Source of the DNA: Paraburkholderia sartisoli
GTDB lineage: Bacteria > Pseudomonadota > Gammaproteobacteria > Burkholderiales > Burkholderiaceae
Direction of reading: 5' to 3'
Assembly: GCF_900107685.1 (NCBI RefSeq)
Contig: NZ_FNRQ01000006.1
Span: 186,001-250,000, forward strand
Length of the DNA: 64,000 bases
This document shows positions 42,545 to 51,137 of the stretch, piece by piece. A program made the position numbers and the translations under genes. The notes beneath the pieces were generated by a model that was given only the letters and a program-made list of their open reading frames with translations, was not told where the DNA came from and ran no database searches. Each line of letters begins with the position of its first letter. Position 1 is the first letter of the stretch.

Positions 42545-43123
42545 ATGCGTGTACGTATTCTCGCCGTCGCTGCTTTAGCGTTTTCAATGTCCATCGCCCA
42601 CGCGGATTCCTCGCTGTCCACGTGGGGCAAACAGCTTTTCTCGCGAGCGGAGCCTGCCGTGCCCTTTGCGTCGGGTGCATCGTACCGGGTGTGTTTCGTG
42701 CCGAACGGCGCAAGCTGCCAGGATCTTCTCGTCGACGAAATCAACAGCACGCGGCGCACGCTGCTGATCCAGGCTTACTCGTTCACGAGCGCGCCGATCG
42801 CCGCGGCTGTCAAGCGCGCCAAAGACCGCGGCGTGGACGTTCGCGTCATTCTCGACAAGAGCCAGGTTTCGCAGCGCTATTCGAGCGCGACGTTTCTGCG
42901 CAATGCGGGCATTCCGGTTGTGATCGACACGAAACCGGCGATCGCGCACAACAAGGTCATGGTGTTCGACAACGCGAGCGTTTTCACCGGCTCGTTCAAC
43001 TTCACGAAATCGGCTCAGGAACGCAATGCGGAAAACGGGTTTCTCGTGCGCGGCGACGACAGGATCGTGAGAGCGTACGTCGACAACTGGAACGAGCGGT
43101 TCAGGGTCTCCACGCCGTACTGA
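42545..43123 (+). CDS. Secreted phospholipase-D-type nuclease
   Basis: The 192-residue exported nuclease of the Nuc/PLD superfamily starts with a signal peptide ('VRILAVAALAFSMSIAHA'). It carries one HKD motif, 'HNKVMVFDNASVFTGSFNF' with the conserved His, Lys, Asp and a Ser/Asn-rich tail 'QERNAENGFL' (about residues 139-170). Nuc-type enzymes dimerise and cut DNA non-specifically in the periplasm or outside the cell. The ATG at 42545 begins the signal peptide, and the upstream frame is not used. Length fits Nuc-like enzymes. Confidence 0.9.
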   Translation: MRVRILAVAALAFSMSIAHADSSLSTWGKQLFSRAEPAVPFASGASYRVCFVPNGASCQDLLVDEINSTRRTLLIQAYSFTSAPIAAAVKRAKDRGVDVRVILDKSQVSQRYSSATFLRNAGIPVVIDTKPAIAHNKVMVFDNASVFTGSFNFTKSAQERNAENGFLVRGDDRIVRAYVDNWNERFRVSTPY

Positions 43124-43259
43124 CCGTCCGGACGGCGTTTCAGATACCGCGCCGGATGGAGCGCGCGCGGCCAGACCTGGCACGCTGGCGCGCGCCTGAC
43201 GCGTCGGTGGAACGATGCGCCGCGCGCATCGGCATCACACCCGCACCGCGTCGCCGGCA

Positions 43260-43619
43260 TCAGCTGTCGAACACGCCGTGTTCGGCATGCACGGGCTGGC
43301 GGTCGACGGCCTGCAGCCGCCAGTAGCCGCGCATCGGCACATGTTCCGACGCGGACGACCATGCCGCCGAACCCTGCGCCGCGCTCACGCGCAGCTTGCG
43401 ATCGACATGCAGGCCGCGCAACGTGCAAAGCGGCGCATCGTCGCGCGGTGCGCAGAGCATGGTCACACCATCGACGTCACGCACTTCTCCCCACGCGGGG
43501 AAGTCGATGCCCTGATGTGCTTCTCTGGACCATCGATGCTGCTCGGTGTCGAGCCAGAGCACGGCGTAATCGTGATTCACGCTGGGATCCGACCCGTTGA
43601 TCAAAATCGTGAGGCGCAT
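43260..43619 (-). CDS. Hypothetical protein
   Basis: The 119-residue protein has no signal peptide or membrane segment and no recognised domain. It contains two Cys and several Trp ('DYAVLWLDTEQHRWSREAH', 'GYWRLQAVDRQPVHAEHG'). The ATG at 43619 has no strong ribosome site. It is kept because the frame covers the intergenic space, has ordinary high-GC codon use and no competing gene, but it could be non-coding. Confidence 0.45.
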   Translation of the reverse strand: MRLTILINGSDPSVNHDYAVLWLDTEQHRWSREAHQGIDFPAWGEVRDVDGVTMLCAPRDDAPLCTLRGLHVDRKLRVSAAQGSAAWSSASEHVPMRGYWRLQAVDRQPVHAEHGVFDS

Positions 43620-43993
43620 TGGGGACTCCGGACGAAAGCTACGCTGGATGCATTCAGTCTAGGTCGGAGCAATGTATTAGCAAGACGTTCCCGCGAATTG
43701 CATCGGGCACCTGTTCCGCAATACCCGCGCGCGCCCATGCACCATGACAGCGGCAAGGCCGCGGGCGTCGGCTGTGGCGAAAAATGCCCTCCGGGAAGAG
43801 GCAAAAAGCGTGAAAACCGCCGCATTCGACTATCGGTTGCATTGAAAAACACAATTGGGGAAGGGGTCGCGCAACTCCTACATTTAAAGAGGCACATCCG
43901 GCGCGCGGCGTCGGCACGTGTGCTCGAAGCGCGTAAAGCGACGCATCGATGTCCAGCGCGCACCCACAATGCAGGCATGGATGGAGGCATCAG
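43620..43993. other. Intergenic region upstream of the rubrerythrin operon
   Basis: These 374 bp have no gene. The stretch 43835-43890 is AT-richer and includes a TTGAAA hexamer (43842-43847), but no well-spaced -10 element is obvious. It should contain the promoter of the rubrerythrin operon. Confidence 0.45.
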
Positions 43994-44416
43994 ATGTCAC
44001 AGCTCAAGGGCTCCAGAACAGAAGAAAATCTGAAGGCCGCGTTCGCTGGCGAATCGCAGGCGAATCGTCGTTATCTATATTTCGCAGCCAAGGCCGACGT
44101 CGAGGGGCAGAACGACGTCGCCGCGCTGTTCCGTTCGACCGCCGAAGGCGAGACCGGGCACGCACACGGTCACCTCGAATATCTCGAAGCCACCGGCGAT
44201 CCGGCGACGGGCTTGCCGTTCGGGCCTTCGCGTCTGAACCTGCAGGCTGCGATCGCCGGCGAAACGCACGAATACACCGATATGTATCCGGGCATGGCCA
44301 AGGCGGCGCGCGAAGAAGGCTTCGATGAAATCGCGAACTGGTTCGAAACGCTCGCGAAGGCGGAGCGCAGTCACGCGAATCGCTATACGAAGGCACTCGA
44401 CGCGCTGGTCGACTGA
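43994..44416 (+). CDS. Rubrerythrin (erythrin type, without rubredoxin domain)
   Basis: The 140-residue di-iron four-helix protein is a likely hydrogen-peroxide scavenger. The iron ligands lie in 'AGESQANRRYLYFA', 'EGETGHAHGHLEYL', 'AGETHEYTDMYPGM' and 'AKAERSHANRYTKAL' (E and ExxH patterns). It has no C-terminal CxxC rubredoxin part, so an electron donor must be separate. The ATG at 43994 is followed directly by the first conserved helix, and GGAGGCATCAG lies upstream. It is the first gene of an operon with an Fe-S oxidoreductase and a DUF3501 protein. Confidence 0.93.
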   Translation: MSQLKGSRTEENLKAAFAGESQANRRYLYFAAKADVEGQNDVAALFRSTAEGETGHAHGHLEYLEATGDPATGLPFGPSRLNLQAAIAGETHEYTDMYPGMAKAAREEGFDEIANWFETLAKAERSHANRYTKALDALVD

Positions 44417-44567
44417 CAGGCCGCTCGCCGGTCTGAATCGACGCCACTGAAGCAGGCACACCCGCGCGTGCGCAATGCGTGCGCACCCCTGTCACGTGCC
44501 GCGCGCGCCGCGCGGCACGGTGCTGCTTCGTCCGATCGCATTGCTTTCGCAAGAGGAGCCCGACGCC

Positions 44568-45905
44568 ATGTCCCACAAAGAAGGCAGCCTGGAGGCGCCC
44601 ACACGACATCCGCTCGACTGGCTTTCGGACACGTTTTACGATCAGGCATCGCTCGACAAGGAACTGACGCGTGTGTTCGACATCTGCGCGGGCTGTCGGC
44701 GCTGCGTTTCCTTGTGCGGCGCGTTTCCCACGCTCTTCGATCTCGTCGACGAAACCGGCAGCGGCGAAGCGCACGACGTCGACACGCGCGCGTTCGGCAA
44801 GGTCGTCGACCAGTGTTATCTGTGCGACCTCTGCTACATGACGAAATGCCCGTATGTGCCGCCGCATCCGTGGAACGTCGATTTTCCGCATCTGATGCTG
44901 CGCGCCAAGGCGGTCGATTACCGGCGCGGCGACGTACCGTTACGCGACAAATTCCTTTCGAATACCGATGCGCTCGGCCATCTGGCCGGCATTCCCGTTG
45001 TCACGCAGACGGTGAACGCGGTGAACCACACGTCGGCGGCGCGCGGCGTGATGGAAAAGGCGCTGGGCGTCGACAAAGACGCGTGGCTGCCCGATTTCGC
45101 GGCGCGCAAGTTTCGCGGCGCGGCCCGCAAGTCGCCTCAAAAGCCCGTTCAGGATGGCGAGCGCACGCCCGGCAAGGTCGCGATTTACGCGACCTGTTAC
45201 GTGAATTTCAACGAACCGGGCATCGGTCACGATCTGCTTGCCGTGCTCGCGCACAACGATATTCCTTACGAGCTGGTTAAAAGCGAGGCGTGCTGCGGCA
45301 TGCCGCTGCTCGAACAGGGCAACCTGCAGGGCGTCGCGAACAAGAAAGAGAAGAACATGCCCGTGCTCGAGAAATACGCGCGCGAGGGCTACGCGATCAT
45401 CGGCGCGATTCCGAGCTGCGTGCTGATGTACAAGCACGAACTGCCGCTGATGTTTCCCGACGACGAGGCGGTGCGTGCCGTCAGCGAAGCGTTCTGGGAT
45501 CCGTTCGAGTACTTCGTGGCGCGGCATCGCGACGGCCTGCTGAAAACCGACTTCAAGACCGCGCTGGGCAAGGTGTCGTATCACGTGCCCTGTCACGCGC
45601 GCGTGCAGAATATCGGACGCAAGACGTTCGAGACGTTGTCGCTCGTGCCCGAAACGAAGGTCACCGTGATTGAGCGCTGTTCGGGTCACGCGGGCACGTT
45701 CGGCGTAAAGAAGGAGTTCCACGCGATGGCGATGAAGATCGGCACGCCGGTCTTCAAGGCGATGGCGCAACCCGAGCCGGATTACATCTCGTCGGACTGC
45801 CAGCTCGCGGGGCACCACATCGAACAGGGCATCGACGAAAACGGTCTGCCGCGTGCCGAACTTGCACATCCGCTGACGCTGCTGCGCAAGGCGTACGGCA
45901 TCTGA
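44568..45905 (+). CDS. GlpC/heterodisulfide-reductase-like Fe-S oxidoreductase
   Basis: The 445-residue protein has two N-terminal ferredoxin-like 4Fe-4S motifs ('CAGCRRCVSLCGAFP' at about 39-54 and 'CYLCDLCYMTKCP' at about 83-96) and two CCG domains ('YATCYVNFNEPG' with 'EACCGMPLLEQG', then 'YHVPCHARVQNIG' with 'RCSGHAGTFG'). CCG proteins pass electrons to thiol/disulfide or quinone acceptors. Here it is a candidate electron donor to the rubrerythrin upstream, which lacks its own rubredoxin. The ATG at 44568 has AGAGGAG at good spacing. Confidence 0.9.
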   Translation: MSHKEGSLEAPTRHPLDWLSDTFYDQASLDKELTRVFDICAGCRRCVSLCGAFPTLFDLVDETGSGEAHDVDTRAFGKVVDQCYLCDLCYMTKCPYVPPHPWNVDFPHLMLRAKAVDYRRGDVPLRDKFLSNTDALGHLAGIPVVTQTVNAVNHTSAARGVMEKALGVDKDAWLPDFAARKFRGAARKSPQKPVQDGERTPGKVAIYATCYVNFNEPGIGHDLLAVLAHNDIPYELVKSEACCGMPLLEQGNLQGVANKKEKNMPVLEKYAREGYAIIGAIPSCVLMYKHELPLMFPDDEAVRAVSEAFWDPFEYFVARHRDGLLKTDFKTALGKVSYHVPCHARVQNIGRKTFETLSLVPETKVTVIERCSGHAGTFGVKKEFHAMAMKIGTPVFKAMAQPEPDYISSDCQLAGHHIEQGIDENGLPRAELAHPLTLLRKAYGI

Positions 45906-45927
45906 CACCGACAAAGTGAGGCACGTC

Positions 45928-46509
45928 ATGAGCATCGCCCGGAATTCGCTGCTGTCGCTGGAAACGTACGCAAAGTCGCGCAAGGCGATGCGCGCGCAGG
46001 TCATCGAACACAAGAAAGCGCGCACCGTACCGCTCGGCAATCACGTGACGTTCCTGTTCGAGGACGAAACGACGATCCGCTATCAGATCCAGGAAATGCT
46101 CCACATCGAGAAAATTTTCGACGAGGAGGGCATCCAGGCCGAACTCGACGCCTATCTGCCGCTCGTGCCCGACGGCAGCAATCTGAAGGCGACGATGCAG
46201 ATCGAGTATGAAAACGAAATCGAGCGACACGCGGCGCTCGCGCGGCTGATTGGTATCGAGGATCGCGTGTTCGTGCAGGTCGACGGCGAGGCACCGGTGT
46301 ACGCCATCGCCGACGAAGACCTGGAGCGCGACAACGCCGATAAAACCTCGGCGGTGCATTTCGTGCGCTTCGAACTGACGTCTTCGATGAAGGCGCGCCT
46401 GCGCGACGGCGCGGCGCTCAGCATCGGCAGCGATCACCCGAACTACCCGGTGCCACTGTATGCGATCGAGCCGGGCGTTCGTGCTTCGCTGGTCAGGGAT
46501 CTGAAGTAG
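45928..46509 (+). CDS. DUF3501 family protein
   Basis: The 193-residue soluble protein of the DUF3501 family includes 'HVTFLFEDETTIRYQIQEM' (about residues 39-57) and 'MQIEYENEIERHAALARLI'. Its function is unknown to me. The gene follows the Fe-S oxidoreductase by 22 bp with a GTGAGG site before the ATG at 45928. The rubrerythrin, Fe-S oxidoreductase and DUF3501 genes form one operon that recurs in Proteobacteria as I recall, so DUF3501 is probably part of the same peroxide or iron-related function. Confidence 0.88.
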   Translation: MSIARNSLLSLETYAKSRKAMRAQVIEHKKARTVPLGNHVTFLFEDETTIRYQIQEMLHIEKIFDEEGIQAELDAYLPLVPDGSNLKATMQIEYENEIERHAALARLIGIEDRVFVQVDGEAPVYAIADEDLERDNADKTSAVHFVRFELTSSMKARLRDGAALSIGSDHPNYPVPLYAIEPGVRASLVRDLK

Positions 46510-46601
46510 CGCCTGGGCAAACCGGAGGCGTTGAGCGCGAGCGGCGCGCAGGCTGGACGGCATCAGGAGGCACATCGGAACCACGATGCGCCCCGCGAAC
46601 G

Positions 46602-47510
46602 TCAGGCCGTTCGCTTCGCGGCGGGCTTTCCGGCGAAAAGCCGGCGCGTCATGTCGAACGCCACCAGGTTGCCGGCCACCACCAGCACCAGTCCGACCAC
46701 CGCCAGCGCCGACCATCGGTAGCCTTCGAACACCGTCGACAGCCCGAGCGCGACGATCGGAAACAGCACGGTGCAATACGCGGCCCGTTCCGGCCCGATG
46801 CGCCCGACGAGCGTCAGATAGGCGGTGAAGCCGATAACCGAACCCGGGATCGCGAGATAGACGAGCGCGCCGAGATAGCGCGGCCCCGGTTCCAGCGCGA
46901 ACGGCAGGCCGGCGGCGAGGCTGCCGAGCGTCAGCACGCTCGCGCCGATCAGCATCGCCCAGCCGTTCGTGACGAGCGGATGCAGACCCATGCCCTGCAT
47001 CCGGCTCGACAGCAGATTGCCCGCCGAGAAGCACATCGTGCCGAGAAAGGCGATACCGAGCCCGCGCCACATGGCGACGTCGCCCGCGTGCAGCTCCATC
47101 TGCTGCTCGAACAGGCACGCGATGCCGGCAAGCCCCAGCAGCGCACCGACGATCGCCGCCGGCTGGAGCGTGCGTCCCATGAAGAGGCGGCCGTTGATCG
47201 AGTTCAGCAGCGGCGCCGTCGAAAACACCACGGCGACGAGGCCACTCGGCACCACCTGTTCCGCGTAGTAGAAGCACAGGAAGTTGACGCAAAAGAGCGC
47301 GAGGCCCTGCGCCGCCAGAAAGCGCCACGCCGCGCGCGGCGGCCACATCGGGCGACGCATCACGCGCACGATCGCGAACAGCACGAGCGCGGCGAGCCAG
47401 AAACGCAGCGCGATCGAGACGGGCGGCGGCGTGACGCCCAGTTGCCATTTGATGGCGATCCACGTGGTGCCCCAGATCAGCACGGTCACGGCATAAAGAA
47501 GCGGATTCAT
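46602..47510 (-). CDS. EamA/DMT-family permease
   Basis: The 302-residue inner-membrane transporter has ten hydrophobic segments in two EamA repeats ('AVTVLIWGTTWIAIKWQLG' near the start, 'GALLGLAGIACLFEQQ' at the end of repeat 1). The substrate is unknown, and family members export amino acids, metabolites or drugs. The ATG at 47510 is used, since a TTG six codons upstream is less likely. It is divergent from the AraC-family regulator at 47642, with 131 bp between the starts, so regulation by that protein is plausible. Confidence 0.88.
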   Translation of the reverse strand: MNPLLYAVTVLIWGTTWIAIKWQLGVTPPPVSIALRFWLAALVLFAIVRVMRRPMWPPRAAWRFLAAQGLALFCVNFLCFYYAEQVVPSGLVAVVFSTAPLLNSINGRLFMGRTLQPAAIVGALLGLAGIACLFEQQMELHAGDVAMWRGLGIAFLGTMCFSAGNLLSSRMQGMGLHPLVTNGWAMLIGASVLTLGSLAAGLPFALEPGPRYLGALVYLAIPGSVIGFTAYLTLVGRIGPERAAYCTVLFPIVALGLSTVFEGYRWSALAVVGLVLVVAGNLVAFDMTRRLFAGKPAAKRTA

Positions 47511-47641
47511 AGGCAGTATGGGCGGCAATAGCCAGACATTCAGGAGCCCGACTATGCACGCGCGGGCGTCGCGCGACTTGTCCAGGATTGCGCACTTTTC
47601 CGGCTCGCGCCAGCGGGGGCGGGGCGTTGCCCATATACTTC

Positions 47642-48592
47642 ATGCATCCCGCCCATCGCGACGCCCCAGCCGTGAATACGAATCCGCCCGTTCCCGTGAT
47701 CGACCCTGCCGAAACGCCGTTCGGGCTGCACTCGGTGTGTCGCACGCTGGGCGAATCGAACGCGACGCTGGAGAAGTTCGCGTGGCTCGGCGACCAGCTG
47801 GCCGTCGCGATCTGGCGGCGCTATACCGACGAAGCCGAGACGATCTATGACCGGCCGGGTCATCACACGCTGTCGTGCTATCTGAACGGCGGCTACCGGA
47901 CGGAGCGCCAGAAGGTGCCAGGCCTGTTCGGCGCGCCAAGCCGGCTATGCGCGCTGCCGGGCGATCACGAGTCGCGCTGGTGGGTGCGTGGGCACATGCA
48001 CTTCATGCACCTGTATTTCCTGCCCGAGCATTTCACGCGCCGCGCCGTGCAGGAACTCGATCGCGAGCCGCGCGAACTCAAGCTCGCCGACCGCACGTAT
48101 TTCGAGCATGCCGAAATCGCGCAGCGCTGCCAGACGCTCGCCAACGAACTGTGGGACGACGCCGACGGACGTCTGCGCGCCAACGAAGCCGCCCACGACG
48201 TGCTGAGCCTGCTGCTGAAGGCGCAATCCGTGCAGCGGACGGACGTCGCGCATAAGGGCGGGTTGTCGGTGGCGACGCGCCGCCGGTTGCGCGACTACAT
48301 CGCGGCGAACCTGACGGCGTCGCTCACGCTGGGCGATCTGGCCGAAGTCGCGTGCCTGTCGGAATTCCATCTGGCCCGGATGTTCCGCACGTCGTTTGGC
48401 CTGCCGCCGCATGCGTGGATCGCGCAACAGCGGCTCGACCGCGCGCGCGAACTGCTGCGCACGACCGCTTTGCCGCTCGACCAGGTCGCGCTGCAAAGCG
48501 GCTACGCGAATCCGAGCCACCTGAGCCATCGTTTTCGCGCGGCGCTGGGCGCAACGCCCACGGCGTATCGCCGGACGATGCGGTCGGCCTGA
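47642..48592 (+). CDS. AraC-family transcriptional regulator
   Basis: The 316-residue regulator has an N-terminal ligand-binding part (about 1-205, with 'HHTLSCYLNGGYRTERQ' and 'GHMHFMHLYFLPEHF' suggesting a cupin-like pocket). The C-terminal double helix-turn-helix spans about 222-315 ('LTLGDLAEVACLSEFHLARMF' in part, 'LPLDQVALQSGYANPSHLSHRF' in part). The start at 47642 is an ATG. It is divergent from the DMT permease gene and probably controls it. The ligand is unknown. Confidence 0.92.
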   Translation: MHPAHRDAPAVNTNPPVPVIDPAETPFGLHSVCRTLGESNATLEKFAWLGDQLAVAIWRRYTDEAETIYDRPGHHTLSCYLNGGYRTERQKVPGLFGAPSRLCALPGDHESRWWVRGHMHFMHLYFLPEHFTRRAVQELDREPRELKLADRTYFEHAEIAQRCQTLANELWDDADGRLRANEAAHDVLSLLLKAQSVQRTDVAHKGGLSVATRRRLRDYIAANLTASLTLGDLAEVACLSEFHLARMFRTSFGLPPHAWIAQQRLDRARELLRTTALPLDQVALQSGYANPSHLSHRFRAALGATPTAYRRTMRSA

Positions 48593-48691
48593 ACCGGTTC
48601 ACACGCCCGTCCGCGGTGCAACACAAAAGGGATGTCGCTTAAACGTTGGCGCGCAAGCCGGACCGACGACGCCCGTCCGCGCTCGCTGCTT

Positions 48692-49855
48692 TCAGGTCCG
48701 CGCGATGCGACGCAACGGCTGCCACGCTTCGTTCCTGTGCTCATGGGCTTCGCCGCGCGGCGTCAGCTCAGGCGCGCCGCATTCGCGCAACAGGTCACGC
48801 AGTTCGTTGATGACCGGAAACACTTCATGATTCCAGTCGGCGCCCTGTCTGTCGTGCGCGGCCTGTTCGGCTTCGACGATCTCGCGGTCTTCCTTGAAAA
48901 TGCGCTCGGTGAACCACACCAGCAGCGGCCATGCCAGATCGAGCGCGCCCGGAATACCCGGCTTCTTGATCGACAGCAGCCCGAACGTGCGATTCGTGCG
49001 CTGTTCGGCGTCGAGCGGCACGTAAATGATCCAGAGATTCATCACGAGCGTCTGGTCGGCTGTGCGGATCTGTAGCGTCTGATACGGATATTCCGTGCGG
49101 ACCGTCATCACGTCCTTGTCGTTCTGTCCGCCGGTGCTGCGGTTCTGGCCGAACACGAGCGCCTCGCCGACCGGCTGCTTGCCTTCCATGCGCGCGAACG
49201 TGTAATCGACTTCGACCCAGCCCTCGCCGCGACGGCGCCCGAGCGAGCGGGCGCGCATCTGGCCCATCTGCCGGCGATGCAGGAACTGATGGTTCATGTC
49301 CATCAGGTTCTCGTGCATGAACGAGTAGTGACACTTGACCTCGCGGCCCAAACGACGCGTTTTGTACGCCTTGTCCGCCACCGAGGCGAGCGGCGGCAAC
49401 GGTTTTTCTTCCGCGAGCGCGGGGTTGCCGGGGAACACGAAGATCAGGCCTTCGACTTCGCGGCACGGATACGAGCGCACGCCGTTCGGCAGCCGCTCGC
49501 GGCCCAGATACGGCACGTCGATGCAGCTTCCGGTGCAGTCGTACGTCCAGCCGTGATAGCAGCAGCGGATCGATTCGCCATCGACGACACCCTGATGCAG
49601 CGGCACCTGGCGATGCGCGCAGCGGTCTTCGAGCGCGAACACGGCGCCCGATTCGGTGCGCACCAGCACGATCGGCTCGCCCGCGAAACGCACGCCGTGC
49701 GTCTTGCCACGCTTGACTTCCCGCGACCAGGCGAGCGGATACCAGTTATCCGGGTGAATGGGCACGCGACGCAGGTCGCGCACCGGCGCCTCTGCGACTG
49801 CGCCGGAAGCGGCCTCATCAAGGGTGCTGCTATCCAGCGTGGGAACTGCATGCAT
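48692..49855 (-). CDS. Rieske-type aromatic ring-hydroxylating oxygenase
   Basis: The 387-residue oxygenase alpha-subunit-like protein has the Rieske 2Fe-2S ligands C79/H81 ('RCAHRQVPLHQGV') and C98/H101 ('RCCYHGWTYDCTG'). The catalytic domain has the mononuclear-iron region 'NLMDMNHQFLHRRQMG' (about residues 190-205). It hydroxylates or demethylates an aromatic or related substrate together with a reductase, which is not in the window. It begins at the ATG at 49855 and is divergent from the LysE-type exporter. The substrate cannot be told from the sequence. Confidence 0.92.
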   Translation of the reverse strand: MHAVPTLDSSTLDEAASGAVAEAPVRDLRRVPIHPDNWYPLAWSREVKRGKTHGVRFAGEPIVLVRTESGAVFALEDRCAHRQVPLHQGVVDGESIRCCYHGWTYDCTGSCIDVPYLGRERLPNGVRSYPCREVEGLIFVFPGNPALAEEKPLPPLASVADKAYKTRRLGREVKCHYSFMHENLMDMNHQFLHRRQMGQMRARSLGRRRGEGWVEVDYTFARMEGKQPVGEALVFGQNRSTGGQNDKDVMTVRTEYPYQTLQIRTADQTLVMNLWIIYVPLDAEQRTNRTFGLLSIKKPGIPGALDLAWPLLVWFTERIFKEDREIVEAEQAAHDRQGADWNHEVFPVINELRDLLRECGAPELTPRGEAHEHRNEAWQPLRRIART

Positions 49856-50226
49856 GGGAGACGCCTCCTTGCGACTGAACTGGATCCCGTCGATTGAAAC
49901 AATTGACAGCGGTTGGATGAACTTCGCCGGTCAGTCTACTCGAACCAAAGTCCTCGCGCAGTGTTTGCGAACGCCGGGTTTGCTCGCCTTGACCCGCCAG
50001 GCGGGCGTGTGGCGTCGCTGGCGGCCCGAAGCCGGGCGGAAAACATGCGTCGCCGTTCCGGGCGTCCTGACCTCCGTTTCCGGGTCGATCGAGCGGCAGC
50101 ATCCGGGCTTCCAGGTGGGGGAGGACGCACTTTACCCGCGTCGCGCGCCTGTGGGATGGCATCACGTCCTACAATAGCTGCCTGCTTTCTCCGTCGTTTT
50201 TCGTCTTTCTGTCAGGGAGTCCGGAC
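49856..50226. other. Divergent intergenic region, no gene recognised
   Basis: These 371 bp separate the Rieske oxygenase and the LysE-type exporter starts. I see no clear operator, terminator or gene. Open frames on both strands are short and unsupported. Confidence 0.45.
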
Positions 50227-50865
50227 GTGAATCCATCTGCTGCTATTGCCGCTATCCTGGGTGCGCTGCTGATCGGCGCGATGAGCCCCGGGCCCAGCTT
50301 CCTGATCGTCGCGCGCAGCTCGATCGGCCTGTCGCGGCGCGACGGCCTTGCGACGGCGCTTGGCATGGGCGTCGGCGGCGTGTTTTTCAGCGCAATCGCG
50401 CTCGTCGGGCTGTACACCGTGCTGGCGGCCGTCGGCTGGCTTTATCTGGGGCTGAAGGTGGCGGGCGGCCTGTATCTGATCTGGATCGCGTCGAAAATCT
50501 GGCGCGGCGCGGCCTCGCCGTTTACCGTCGACGCAACCGCGGGCGCCGGACGGCAGAACGCGCGCAAGTCATTCTGGATCGGCCTGAGCACGCAGCTGAG
50601 CAATCCGAAGACGGCGATCTATTACGGCAGTATCTTCGCCGCGCTGCTTCCGCATCATCCGCCGCTGTGGTGCTATTTCCTGCTGCCGCCCGCCGTGTTC
50701 ACGATCGAAGCCGGCTGGTACACCGTCGTCGCGCTCGGGTTTTCGAGCCGGCGGCCGCGTGAGATGTATATCCGGGCGAAGGCATGGGTCGACCGGATCG
50801 CGGCGGGCGCGATCGCCGCGCTCGGCCTGCGCCTGATCTGGACGGCACATAAAGCCGGCATCTGA
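50227..50865 (+). CDS. LysE/RhtB-family amino-acid exporter
   Basis: The 212-residue inner-membrane exporter has six hydrophobic segments and the family motif 'LIGAMSPGPSFLIVARSSIG' near the N-terminus. 'GLSTQLSNPKTAIYYGSIFA' follows at about residues 118-137. The start is GTG at 50227 with CAGGGAGT upstream. Members export homoserine, threonine, lysine or similar. No regulator lies next to it on the same strand. Confidence 0.9.
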   Translation: MNPSAAIAAILGALLIGAMSPGPSFLIVARSSIGLSRRDGLATALGMGVGGVFFSAIALVGLYTVLAAVGWLYLGLKVAGGLYLIWIASKIWRGAASPFTVDATAGAGRQNARKSFWIGLSTQLSNPKTAIYYGSIFAALLPHHPPLWCYFLLPPAVFTIEAGWYTVVALGFSSRRPREMYIRAKAWVDRIAAGAIAALGLRLIWTAHKAGI

Positions 50866-51137
50866 CCGTCGACCGGCTGGGGGCGTCTCCCTCCAGCACC
50901 GTCTTCGATTCCACGCCACGCCTCCGAACTGTCCGGCAGCCGTCACTCCGGCTCCGGACATACCCGGTCAACTCTTTGTTTTAGTGGACTTTGTTGCCTA
51001 CACTTCATTACAGGCAGCGTCTCCACTCGATCATCTGTCCCCTGTCGATCCGCGTTCGCGCTTTAGCGCGTCAATTGCACTGATCCCATGCGAGAGGGTT
51101 GCTGCTGCGCCAAAAAGAAAAGAAAGGAGACTGATCC

